NCBI RefSeq assembly: GCF_963924675.1
Contig: NC_089222.1
Location: forward strand, 138,596,281 to 138,660,280
Reading direction: 5' to 3'
DNA length: 64,000 bases
Source: Phocoena phocoena
Lineage: Eukaryota > Chordata > Mammalia > Artiodactyla > Phocoenidae
Positions 48,660-59,425 of the stretch are shown piece by piece (positions within the stretch are counted from its first letter, which is position 1; the number at the start of each line of letters is the position of its first letter). A program made the translations under genes and the position numbers. A model generated the notes under the pieces. It saw only the letters and a program-made list of their open reading frames with translations, did no database searches and was not told where the DNA came from.

Positions 48660-51600
48660 AATCAAACCTAAAACAATTAAGAAAATGGTAATAGGAACAT
48701 ACATATCAAGAATACCTTAAATGTAAATGGATTAAATGTTCCAACCAAAAGACATAGACTGGCTGAATGCATACAAAAACAAGACCTGTACATATGCTGT
48801 CTACAAGAGACCCACTTCAGACCTAGTGACACGTACAGACTGAAAGTGAGGGGATGGAAAAAGATATTCCATGCAAATGGAAATCAAAAGAAAGCTGGAG
48901 TAGCAATTCTCGTATCAGACAAAATAGACTTTAAAATAAAGACTATTACAAGAGACAAAGAAGGACGCTACATTATGATCAAGGGATCAATCCAAGAAGA
49001 AGATATAACAATTGTAAATACTTACGCACCCAACATAGGAGCACCTCAATACATAAGGCAAATGCTAACAGCCATAAAAGGGGAAATCAACAGTAACACA
49101 ATCATAGTAGGGGACTTTAACACCCCACTTTCAACAATGGACAGATCTTCCAAAATGAAAATAATTAAGGAAACACAAGCTTTAAATGATACATTAAACA
49201 AGATGGACTTAATTGATATTTATAGGACATTCCATCCAAAAACAACAGAATACACTTTCTTTTCAAGTGCTCATGGAACATTCTCCAAGATAGATCATAT
49301 CTTGGGTCACAAATCAAGCCTTGGTAAATTTAAGAAAATTGAAATTGTATCAAGTATCTTTTCCAACCAAAACGATGAGACTAGATATCAATTACAGGAA
49401 AAAGTCTGTAAAAAATACGAACACATGGAGGCTAAACAATACGCTACTAAATAACCAAGAGATCACTGAAGAAATCAAAGAGGAAATCAAAAAATACCTC
49501 GAAACAAATGACAATGAAAACACGACAACCCAAAACCTGTGGGATGCAGCAAAAGCAGTTCTAAGAGGGAAGTCTATAGCAATACAATCCTACTTCAAGA
49601 AATGAGAAAAATCTGAAATAAACAACCTAACCTTACACCTAAAGCAATTAGAGAAATAATAAAAAAAACCCCAAAGTTAGCAGAAGGAAAGATATCATAA
49701 AGATCAGATCAGAAATAAATGAAAAAGAAATGAAGGAAACAATAACAAAGATCAATAAAACTAAAAGCTGGTTCGTTGAGAAGATAAACAAAATTGATAA
49801 ACCACTAGCCAGACCCACCAAGAAAAAGGGAGAAGACTCAAATCAACAGACTTAGAAATGAAAAAGGAGAAGTTACAACTGACACTGCAGAAACACAAAG
49901 GATCATGAAAGATTACTACATGCAACTATATACCAATAAAATGGACAACCTGGAAGAAATGGACAAATTCTTAGAAAAGCAGAACGTTCCAAGACTGAAC
50001 CAGGAAGAAATAGAAAATATAAACAGACCAATCACAAGCGATGAAATTGAAACTGTGATGAAAATTCTTCCAACAAACAAAAGCTCAGGACCAGATGGCT
50101 TCACAGGCAAATTCTATCAAACATTTAGTGAAGAGCTAACACCTATCCTTCTCAAACTCTTCCAAAATATAGCAGAGGGAGAAACACTCCCAAACTCATT
50201 CTATGAGGGACCATAACCCTGATACCAAAACCAGACAAAGATGTCACAAAAAAAGAAAACTACAGGCCAGTATCGCTGATGAACATAGATGCAAAAATCC
50301 TCAACAAAATACTAGCAAACAGAATCCAAGAGCACATTAAAAGGATCATACACCATAATCAAGTGGGGTTTATCCTAGGAATGCAAGGATTCTTCAATAT
50401 ATGCAAATCAATGTGATACACCATATTAACAAGTTGAAGCATAAAAACCATAGGATAATCTCAATAGATGCAGAAAGGCTTTTGACAAAATTCAACACCC
50501 ATTTATGATAAAAGCTCTCCAGAAAGTAGGCATAGAGGGAACCTATCTCAACATAATAAAGGCCATATATGACAAACCCACAGCCAACATCATTCTCAGT
50601 GGTGAAAAACTGAAACCACTCCCTCTAAGATCAGGAACAAGACAAGGTTGTCCACTCTCACCACTCTTATTCAACATAGGTTTTGAAGTTTTAGCCACAG
50701 CAATCAGAGAAGAATAAGAAATAAAAGGAATCCAAATCAGAAAAGAAGAAGTAAAACTGTCACTGTTTGCAGATGACATGATACTATACATACAGAAGCC
50801 TAAAGATGCTACCAGAAAACTACTAGAGCTAATCAGTGAATCTGGTAGAGTAGCAGGATACAAAATCAATACACAGAAATCTCCTGCATTCCTATATACT
50901 GATGAAAAATCTGAAAGAGAAATTAAGGAAACACTCCCATTTACCACTGCAACAAAAATGAATAAAATACTTAGGAATAAACCTACCTAAGGAGACAGAA
51001 GACCTGTATGCAGAAAACTATTGGTGAACTAAGACACTGATGAAAGAAATTAAAGATGATACAAACAGATGGAGAGATATACTATGTTCTTGGATTGGAA
51101 GAATCAATACTGTGAAAATGACTACACTACCTAAAACAATCTACAGATTCAATGCTATCCCTATCAAACTATCAATGGCATTTTTCACAGAACTAGAAGA
51201 AAAAATTTCACAATTTGTATGAAAACACAAAAGACCCCGAATAGCCAAAACAATCTTGAGAAAGAAAAACGGAGCTGGAGGAACCAGGCTCCTGTACTTC
51301 AGACTACACTACAAAGCTACAGTAATCAAGACAGTATGGTACTGGCACAAAACCAGAAATATAGATCAATGGAACAGGATACAAAGCCCAGAGATAAACC
51401 CACACACAGATGGTCACCTTATCTTTGATAAAGGAGGCAAGAGTATACAATGCAGAAAAGACAGCCTCCTCAATAAGTGCTGCTGGGAAAACTGGACAGC
51501 TACACGTAAAAGAATGAAATTAGAACACTTCCTAACACCATACACAAAAAAAAATCAAAATGGATTAAAGACCTAAATGTAAAGCCAGACACTATCAAAC

Positions 51601-52170
51601 TCTTAGAGGAAAACATATGCAGAACACTCTATGACATAAATCACTGCAAGATCCTTTTTGACCCACCTATAGAGAAATGGAAATTAAAACAAATATAAAC
51701 AAATGGGACCTAATGAAACTTAAAAGCTTTTGCATAGCAAAGGAAACCATAAAAAAGATGAAAAGACAACCCTCAGAATGGGAGAAAATATTTGCAAATG
51801 AAGCAACTGACAAAGGATTAAGCTCCAAAATATACAAGCAGCTCATGCAGCTCAATATCTAAAAAACAAACAACCTAATCCAAAAATGGGCAGAAGACCT
51901 AAATAGACATTTCTCCAAAGAAGAAATACAGATTGCCAACAAACACACGAAAGGATGCTCAACATCACTAATCATTAGAGAAATGCAAATAAAAACTACG
52001 ATGAGAGGTATCACCTCACACCAGTTAGAATGGCGATCACCAAAAAATCTACAAACAAACAATGCTGGAGAGGGTGTGGAGAAAAGGGAACCCTCTCGCA
52101 CTGTTGGTGGGAATGTAAACTGATACATCCACTATGGAACAGTATGGAGGTTTCTTAAAAAACTAAAAAT
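48660..52170 (+). pseudogene. L1 ORF2 remnant
   Basis: Endonuclease-reverse transcriptase of the 6.8-kb L1. The endonuclease part is open for about 200 codons (48846-49454). The reverse-transcriptase part survives in pieces at 49905-50216, 50505-50717 and 50778-50990, with '[15 protein letters not shown]' and FADD visible. Multiple frameshifts and stops separate them, so the copy is dead, although its similarity between domains suggests moderate age. Confidence 0.88.
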
Positions 52171-52172
52171 AG

Positions 52173-52387
52173 GGGCTCCCCTGATGGCGCAGTGGTTGAG
52201 AGTCCGCCTGCCAATGCAGGGGACACAGGTGCGTGTCCCGGTCCGGGAAGATCCCACATGCTGCGGAGTGGCTGGGCCCATGAGCCATGACCGCTGAGCC
52301 TGCACGTCCGGAGCCTGTGCTCCGCAACGGGAAAGGCCACAACAGTGAGAGGCCCGCATACTGCAAGAAAAAAAAAAACCAACTAAG
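52173..52387 (+). mobile_element. CHR-family SINE nested in L1
   Basis: The same subtype as at 28399 and 39385, here in plus orientation ('gaggcccgcatactgcaag' end). Perfect 13-base repeats aaactaaaaatag at 52160-52172 and 52388-52400. The head reads 'gggctcccctgatggcgcag', slightly diverged. Confidence 0.95.
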
Positions 52388-52476
52388 AAACTAAAAATAG
52401 AACTACCATACAACCCAGCAATCCCACTAATGGGCATATACCCTGAGGAAAACCATAATTCAAAAAGAGTCATGTA

Positions 52477-52825
52477 GGACTTCCCTGGTGGCACAGTGGT
52501 TAAGAATCTGCCTGCTAATGTAGGGGACACGGGTTTGAGCCCTGGTCCAGGAAGATCCCACATGCCACGGAGCAACTAAGCCCGTGCACCACAACTACTA
52601 AGCCTGCTCTCTAGAGCCCCTGTGCCACAACTGAGCCCACGTGCCACAACTACTGAAGCCTGCGCGCCTAGAGCCCATGCTCCACAAAAAGAGAAGCCAC
52701 CGCAATGAGAAGCCTGCGCACCACAACGAAGAGTAGCCTCCGCTCACTTTAACTAGAGAAAGCCCGTGCAGCAACGAAGACCCAATGCAGCCAAAAATAA
52801 ATAAATAAATAAATTTATATAATAA
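52477..52825 (+). mobile_element. Full-length CHR-family SINE nested in L1
   Basis: Complete element ending 'ccaaaaataaataaataaataaattt'. Flanked by aaaaagagtcatgta (52462-52476) and aaaaagagccatgta (52826-52840), one mismatch in 15. It inserted only 76 bases from the neighbouring SINE's 3' target duplication. Confidence 0.95.
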
Positions 52826-53455
52826 AAAAAGAGCCATGTACCACAATGTTCATTGTAGCTCTATTTACAATAGCCAGGACATGGAAGCAACCTAAGTGTC
52901 CATCGACAGATGAATGGACAAAGAAGATGTGGCACATATATACAATGGAATATTACTCAGCCATAAAAAGAAATGAAATTGAGTTATTTGTAGCGAGTTG
53001 GATGGACCTAGAGAGTGTCATACAGAGTAAAGTAAGTCAGAAAGAGAAAAACAAACACCGTATGCTAACACATATATATGGAATCTAAAAGAAAATGGTT
53101 CTGATGAACCTAGGGGCAGGACAGGAATAAAGACGCAGACGTTGACAGTGGACTTGAGGACACGGGGAGGGGGAAGGGTAAGCTGGTACGAACTGAGAAA
53201 GTAGCACTGACATATATACACTACCAAATGTAAAATGGATAGCTAGTGGGAAGCAGCCACATGGCACAGGGAGATCAGCTCGGTGCTTTGTGACCACCTA
53301 GAGGGGTGGGATAGGGAAGGTGGGAGGTAGACGCAAGAAAAGGGGATATGGGGATATATGCATATGTATGGCTGACTCACTTTGTTATACAGCAGAAACT
53401 AACACAACACTGTAAAGCAATTATACTCCAGTAAATATGTAAAAAAAAAAAAACA

Positions 53456-55180
53456 TTAAGACAAATCACTGTCAAACGAGATGAACATGAGCTGCAGTGA
53501 AAGGTGGGGAGATGGAGTAAAAGAAGCCGTTCACTGGACTCACTGCCCCACAAATGTCTGCTAGCTCCTGCCCACTGTGCTCGCACTGTCTGTTCCTTCT
53601 GATGGAAACACACACAGTGCCAGGTGGGGAGGGAGACCCCGGCCCTGCACACAGCTTTCAGAAGTAGGCTGGAGCCTCACTGCCTCAGTGAAGCTCCAGA
53701 AGGGCCCTCCCCCACCCCCAAACGACTACACCTTCCTCTGAGCTCCCTCACACACCAGAGATGCACCCATTCCAGCACAAGTACGTTAGCACCTTTTGTT
53801 TTCTTTTTACCTACTTCTCTCCAGACCTGTAAGGAGATTCACAGACACTGGTTGAATAAAACGATTTTGATTCAGTAACAGTCTGAAAAGAATGAGTTGA
53901 TGAAGATGTGGTGTAAGGAAAGGTATCCAAGGTAAGGATATACCGTTCAGCAAAAAGAACAAGTTTTGTGTATGTCTGCGTGCGTGTCTGCGTACACGTG
54001 CAACTGTTACTCACAGGAAATGCCTGGAATAGTACATAAACTGTCAGCGGATACGTCCAGGGACAGAAAAAGGGGTCAGAAAGAGGAAGAACTTGACTTT
54101 TCACTTTCCAGCCTTCTGTAAAATGTTATGTTTATATTTTAAAAAATTAATCAACTGTGATTTTTTTTTAAAAAACACCACCACTTTGAATGAGCGTCTT
54201 TTTGTAGGAAAAACCCAAATGACAATTTTAAACCCCAGAATAACTTAGGTTCTCTGGTGTCCACAGAATCAAAACCATTTTCAAATGCTTCCACAACTAA
54301 GATACTGAAAAGCACAGGAACAGACTTGGTTGCACATGTTCCGAGGAGTCGCCACAGCTTTTTAACTGAAATATTACAACGCTATTCACAGCACTCGTAG
54401 GAAACTAATAACTACTATTCCTACGTAAAAAGCTCCTCCATTTTGCACAAAAATGGGCGCTCTTAGGGAGGAGGTGTAATAAGAGTGTTGGCTGGACACA
54501 CTTTGCAATCTGATGACCTGCATTGGAATCCAGGCTGTCATTAGCTGGGTGATCTGGGGCAAATTCCTTAACTTGTCTAGACCTCAGTTTCCTTGTTAGT
54601 AAAATGGGAGTGATGCTGCCAGGCTCACAAAACCCTACACCAGTGTTTCCCGAGTCCCTCAGGTGGAACATAAGACCGTCGTTACATGGACAAGTATGTT
54701 TCACTTGAATGACAAGCACTTAAAACCTGAGAACACAGGTGGCAGCCACCTCGAGCGAACCAGGACAATTACAGATGCTGTGTTCTGGCAGGCGCATGGA
54801 TGAGTCCGGTTTATAGCAACCGAATCTTTACCAATGCTGTTGAGCTGTACTGAGAAAACTGGAAATTTGTATTTATTAGTTCCACCTGCCGCCAGCCAAG
54901 AGTGGAGAGGGTGAGAAAGACAGGACCCTCCTTGTACAACCATGGTGCAAACTGGGCTTGAGACACGCGCTGTCTGCAGGCACTGAGACCTCGGAGGGTC
55001 CTTCTCCCTGGATCTCTGGGAGCAGCCCTGATGGTGCTGGTTGCCTCCTCTACCCATCCTTAACCACAGATGACAGAGTCCATCCAACACATGAGTCACA
55101 GCATGTGATTCCAGGTGTATATTTTTGTCCAGTGATTAGATTTATTCATTTAATAACTTTTTTTGGCTTTAAAAAATATA
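53456..55180. other. Intronic DNA with one MIR
   Basis: Within VPS26C intron 1. A MIR lies at about 54480-54645 ('ggtgatctggggcaaattcc', 'cctcagtttccttgttagtaaaatggg'). The rest is unassigned. Confidence 0.6.
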
Positions 55181-55873
55181 CAGTTGACCCTTGGACAACA
55201 TGCATTTAAACTGTGTGGGCTCACGGTGGATTTTTTTCAATAAATATACTAGAAAAAGTTTTTGAGATTTGTGACGATTTGAAAAAAACTCACAAGAAAA
55301 ACCATATAGCCTAGAAACATGGAAAAAATTAAGAAAAAGTTAGGTATGTCACGAATGTGACATCGGTGTATAGGCTAGGCTACCACAAAGCAATCATACT
55401 GTCGCTTATTTATTATCAGGGCATGAATTGTTACGCCTGTAAATAAATGTGAATTTATTTTTCACATTATCTCTTGATTTTTGATGTCTAGTGTTAGTAA
55501 TACATATAGCATCTACAGTGTTTTGTATCATATAAGACAATATTGATGTAGGTACTGACAGACGAGTCGCCTTGTAAAGAGACAAACTATGGTATTGATA
55601 AATATAGTACAATGCTCTGTAAATGCTATTTTTTCTTCCTTACAATTTTCTAAATAACATTTCCTTTCCTCTAGCTTACTTCATTGTAAGCATACAGTAT
55701 ATGATACATATAACACACAAAATATGTGTTAACAATGTATGTTATTGGTAAGGCTTCTGGTCAGCAGTAGTCTATTGGTAGTCAAGTTTGGGGGGAGTCA
55801 AAAGTGAAACATAGATTTTCGACTGCACGTGGGGTTGGCACCTCTAACCCTTGCATTGTTTAAGGGTCAACTG
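55181..55873. mobile_element. Tigger-type DNA transposon with both terminal inverted repeats
   Basis: Begins cagttgacccttggacaac and ends gcattgtttaagggtcaactg, so the termini cagttgaccctt/aagggtcaactg are perfect inverted repeats. TA dinucleotides at 55179-55180 and 55874-55875 are the expected Tc1/mariner target duplication. Internal phrases such as 'gcttacttcattgtaag' and 'ttgggggg agtcaaaagt' (read without the gap) fit MER2/Tigger. At 693 bases it is nonautonomous and encodes no transposase. Confidence 0.9.
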
Positions 55874-56369
55874 TACACAGCAAGCCTCTATTTAGGAGAA
55901 GTTACACAGGGTTTTCTTTCACAGTGGCCATATGAGGTCTCCTTTTAAAATGCATTTAGTGTAAAATACATTAAGTGTAAAAGTGAAGTCTGGGAAACAC
56001 TGTCATAAGCCAACAGGTGCAGATTCTGTTCCTAATCCTGGCATGAAGGGATGTGCACTGGATGAGCAGGGCTAATACCCACTTCCACCCCGCCACCCAC
56101 AAGGAGTGGTCCTGGCTGCGTTAAGACTTCCAGCTGGGTCAAATGGATGATTCCATCGCTTCAACTTTTTCAGATGTACTTTTCATTACTGATACCATAT
56201 TTTAAACCACAGAAAACGTTTCAGCGTCTCAGCTGCTATAACATCTTTGAATGGAATCTGCTAACTTCTGAATGAAAATAATAAGTATTAAAGTTAAGTG
56301 TACATATCGCCTGTCACTGCCTCCCCCAATTCTTATTTTGATATTTTCCAAGCTACAAAAAAGTTATGA
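55874..56369. other. Unassigned intronic DNA
   Basis: Within VPS26C intron 1. From about 56310 it joins an old repeat that resumes at 57023, after the L1 insertion. Confidence 0.5.
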
Positions 56370-56383
56370 GAATACAAAGTAGA

Positions 56384-57008
56384 GGAAAAATTGGAACTCT
56401 CACACACCGCTAGTGGAGTGTGAAGTTGTGCAGGTGCTTTGGAAAACAGTTTGGTAGGTCTTCAAAAAACTAAACATAGAGTTACCATATCACCCAGCAA
56501 ATCCACTCCCAGGTATATATCCAAGAGAAATGCAAACATATGTTCACACAAAAACTTGTACTAGAATGTTCATAGTAGCATTATTCATGATAGTCAAAAA
56601 GTGAAAACAACCCAAATGTCCATCAGCAGATGAATGGATACATAAAATGTGACATATCCATACAACAGATTACTATTCAGCCATTAAAACAAATGAGGAA
56701 CTGATACATGCTCCAACATGCATGAACATTGAACACATTATGCTAAGTGAAAGAAGCCAATCACAAAAGGCCACACACTGTATGATCCCATATACATGAA
56801 ATGTCCTAATTAGGCAAATCCACTGAGACAGAAAGTAGACCTGTGATTGCCAGGGGCTAAGAGGGAGAGGGAATGAGGAATGACTACTCAGGGGTACAGG
56901 GTTTCTTTTGGGGGTGATAAAAATGTTCTAAAATTAGATGGTGGTGATGGTTGCACAACCCTGAATATATTACAACCACTGAATTGTACACCATTAGATC
57001 TCAATAAA
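56384..57008 (+). repeat. Ancient L1 3' fragment with perfect 14-bp target duplication
   Basis: 5'-truncated old L1 ('gatgaatggatacataaaatgtg', 'attatgctaagtgaaagaagcc', ending 'tctcaataaa'). The direct repeat gaatacaaagtaga occurs at 56370-56383 and 57009-57022. The flanks form one older repeat split by the insertion ('ttatgagaatacaaag' ... 'tagacccatataactttc'). Confidence 0.9.
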
Positions 57009-57022
57009 GAATACAAAGTAGA

Positions 57023-58189
57023 CCCATATAACTTTCAACTAGAGTCACCAGTTGTTAATATTTTGGCACATTTGCTTTCTTTCTCCTCATATGTGCGCAC
57101 ACACACAATATGGCTGGACCATTTAAAATTTAGTTATTGTGACACTTCACTCCGAAGCACTTCAGTATGTGGAGTATTCTCTCACATAACCAAAATATGA
57201 ATATCATACTGGGAAAATTAACACCAAAACAAAACTTGTATTTAGCATATAGCCCATATTCAAATTTATCAAAAATTAGGTACTGTATTTGGTTTTCAAA
57301 TCCCTTTCATCTCTTGAATCTAAAAAAGTTCTTTTTAATGACACTAACATATTTGAAGAATCCAGGCCAATTACTGTACAGAATGTTTCTCAATACGAAT
57401 ATGCCTGTTTCCTTACGAACTGAGGGAAGTTAAGCATTTTTGGCAGGAAGGCTACATAGTTGAGTTGTATCCTTCTCAGTTTTTCATGCCAGAACCCTCT
57501 ATTGTTATGCCAGAACATGTCAATCTCATTAGTGATGACAGTGATGGAAAAGTGGTATTCATTGTTGGTCTTGGTTAGGATGGTGACTAGCAGATTCCTC
57601 CACTATAAAGGTAACTTTTCCCCTCTGTAATTAATAATCTGGAGATGACATATTGAATCTGTAAATATTAGGTTTCCGCAAATATCTTGCACCGAAAGGC
57701 TTTAGCGGCCCTTTTGAGACCTCCCTGCATTCACGTGACCAACCACTACTCTCAATTTTATTCTACCGAGTGTGAGAGCTGGCTGTGATTTCAACCCTGG
57801 CCGCACATCAGAATCACTGGTGTCTCGGGGTGTGAGACCCCAGTTAGCGTATTTTTAAATTCCCCTGAGTGATGGATTCTGAAGTACAGCAAGGGTTGAG
57901 ATTCCCCGACTTAGAGGTAGAGGAACCTTGCATCCTCATTTGGCAAATAAGGAAACTGACGCCCTAAGAGGTTAAGCAGCCAGTGGCCCAAAACTTGTTA
58001 ATGGCATAGCTAAGATTTTTTCTGACTTGCATTTTAATATGCTATTCCTTTTGTATGTTATTAAAACAACAAAACCAGACAAATGAATAACTTTTGTACG
58101 GTGTTAAAGCTGAGCACGGCCTAAAGTGCGTATTTCTGTTTCCAAGGTTAATTCTGCCTTTCTGTCCTTAGACCTTTGCACTCAACTTA
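57023..58189. other. VPS26C: Intron 1, 5' end: older repeats
   Basis: Bases 57023-57330 continue the repeat interrupted by the L1 ('ccagttgttaatattttggc', 'cttcagtatgtggagtattctc'). A MER5/hAT-like fragment lies at about 57770-57905 and a MIR at about 57905-58030 ('ggcaaataaggaaactgacgcc'). No coding sequence. Confidence 0.5.
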
Positions 58190-58549
58190 GAAGTGAGGAA
58201 CGGGGCGTTTGGTCATCAAGCTCCTCCCCCCTCAGTGCTTTTGGCGACAGCTCAAGCCCGGGGGCCCAAGGGCGAGCTGGATGTTCAAGGGGCCCGACAG
58301 TTACCGCTGCAGCCCTGGGGCCAGCCTCTCGGCCCTGCATGCCTCCCCAACCCCGGCGGCGACTCCGGCGGGGGCCGCTCTTAGAGCAGCCAGCCGCGCA
58401 AGCGAGACGCACCTGGCAGGGATGCACCTGGCTGGTCCGCACCTGACCGGGACTTACCTGGAGGTGCGCCTTGCCCCGCCCAGGAAAACCCAGAAGTATG
58501 CGGGACCTGGGAGACAACAGAACCTGCAGGCACACCCACCCCTACTTAC

Positions 58550-58606
58550 CCCGGCGTGATAAACCTTGTTCGCTCTTTTAACCTTAATGTCCAGGGCGGT
58601 CCCCAT
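58550..58606 (-). CDS. VPS26C: VPS26C coding exon 1 (start codon)
   Basis: Encodes residues 1-19, MGTALDIKVKRANKVYHAG, the first beta strand of the arrestin-like fold. The ATG at 58604-58606 has a good Kozak context, with G at -3 and G at +4. The exon ends GCC-GGG and is followed by the donor GTAAGT, so intron 1 is phase 0. The reading frame stays open upstream for 42 codons but contains no ATG, only a GTG at 58730-58732, which supports this start. The exon lies in a CpG island. The 57 coding bases give exactly 19 codons, and the next exon continues with the glutamate expected from the human protein. Confidence 0.95.
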
Positions 58607-58720
58607 CTCGAATACTCCGTTTCGGGAACCACTTCCTGCCGCGCGTGACCCAAGGGAAAGGAGGGCACCCCACCCCTCCGTCCGGGGTCCCGCCCTTTTT
58701 TTCTCTCCACCAGCAGTTGC

Positions 58721-58730
58721 GACACGTGAC
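58721..58730. promoter_or_regulatory. E-box resembling a CLEAR motif
   Basis: The sequence gacacgtgac matches the TFEB/TFE3 CLEAR consensus GTCACGTGAC at 9 of 10 positions and lies about 115-125 bases upstream of the VPS26C start codon. The core CACGTG also fits USF and MYC/MAX. Its function is an inference from position and motif only. Confidence 0.4.
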
Positions 58731-59425
58731 ACCGCGCCTGACGCCTGTTCGACTCCCCCGCCTTCCTCCTTCCGGTGCAGGGGCGGGCCTTAGCTCTTGC
58801 CGAAGACTGTCAGTCTTCGCCCCGCCGGCCAGGAAGGGCGGGACAGGATTAACCCCACCTCTTCCGTAAAGATAGTCGTTAACACCGGAAATACCCTTCG
58901 TCTCGCCCGTTTTCTAGAGGAAGGGGGAAACTCGGCTCTCCCGGCGTGCCCCGCGGCAGGGGGCGGTGCCAGGGGCGCGTTGCGGGCGCAGCCAGTACCT
59001 CGAGGCTGAGGCTCCCGTCAGGCTGTGCGGGGCAAAGAGGCGTTTCGCTGTTGAGTTGGCTTTAAGGCGGTGATAACTGGGGGCTGCCTTCCCTTCCAGT
59101 CCCTTCCTATTGTTGTCTCTAGTCCTCCCTCGCTTTCTTTCGGGGGCTCTGAAGACGGGCCTTGTGTCCGTCCTGGGCTAGGCAGTTCTCCCTGCCCGTT
59201 CCGAGGCCCTGCGCTCCCTGCCTGCAAAACATGGATTGGCGGGCGGCTCGGCCGTCCCGCCCCCGCCCCCGCCGCCGAGCCGGGGGCCAAGGTCTCGGGG
59301 AGCGCGGATGACCTCGCCCAGCCTCGCAGCGCCGCGGGGGCTTGTGGGTACTCCCTCGGCGCGCGCCCTGGAACGGGGTGCGCAGAATGTGGGGAGGCGC
59401 GGCTCGCAGGCCCTGGGTCCTGACA

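Larger units (their letters stand above)
46655..53455 (+). mobile_element. Nearly full-length LINE-1, inactivated, with two nested SINEs
   Basis: A 6.8-kb plus-strand L1. Order: GC-rich 5' untranslated region/promoter (46655-47115), T-rich stretch (47115-47480), further 5' region, ORF1 with the coiled coil and start of the RNA-binding domain (about 47750-48240, then frameshifted to about 48625), ORF2 endonuclease (48660-49450, with 'GDFNTPL' and 'KIDHILGHK'), reverse transcriptase (49900-50990, FADD intact at 50766-50777), C-terminal ORF2 region, 3' untranslated region, and a 13-base poly-A at 53443. Frameshifts break both ORFs. SINEs at 52173 and 52477 sit in the 3' part of ORF2. A possible but A-rich, and therefore weak, target duplication 'aaaaaacat' flanks it. 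Confidence 0.93.
8565..58606 (-). other. VPS26C: VPS26C transcription unit (8 coding exons)
   Basis: A complete minus-strand gene. The eight coding exons join in frame to 297 codons plus a TAG stop, and all seven introns begin GT and end AG. Intron lengths from 5' to 3' are 33,646, 1,100, 5,618, 2,090, 1,736, 282 and 3,252 bases. I recognised the product from its conserved arrestin-like sequence (for example VNLQLSAKSVGVFEAFYNSV and FPRLFTCPTLETTNFKV), which matches human VPS26C/DSCR3 as I remember it. Known role of the family: with VPS35L and VPS29 it forms Retriever, which recycles SNX17-bound cargo such as beta-1 integrins from endosomes to the cell surface together with the CCC and WASH complexes. 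The 5' and 3' transcript ends are inferred, so the outer limits are approximate; the high coordinate given is the start codon, not the transcription start. Confidence 0.95.
58190..59425 (-). promoter_or_regulatory. VPS26C: VPS26C promoter CpG island
   Basis: GC-rich, CpG-dense sequence surrounding exon 1, in contrast to the AT-rich flanks. Just upstream of the ATG on the transcribed side are an E-box CACGTG at 58723-58728, an ETS-type site (cttccgg on plus, CCGGAAG on minus) at 58769-58775 and a GC box (ggggcggg) at 58780-58787. No TATA box is apparent, as is usual for housekeeping CpG-island promoters. The exact transcription start cannot be read from the sequence. The open frames predicted in the island on both strands are typical GC-rich chance frames. 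Confidence 0.8.

Noticed and set aside
422..52825. SINE heads considered as functional tRNA genes
   Set aside because: The tRNA-related parts are diverged retroposon heads with A-rich tails and target duplications, not intact cloverleaf genes.
58607..58732. N-terminal extension of VPS26C by 42 in-frame codons
   Set aside because: The upstream codon is GTG, not ATG, and the frame is CpG-island sequence; the downstream ATG has a strong Kozak context and matches the known protein start.
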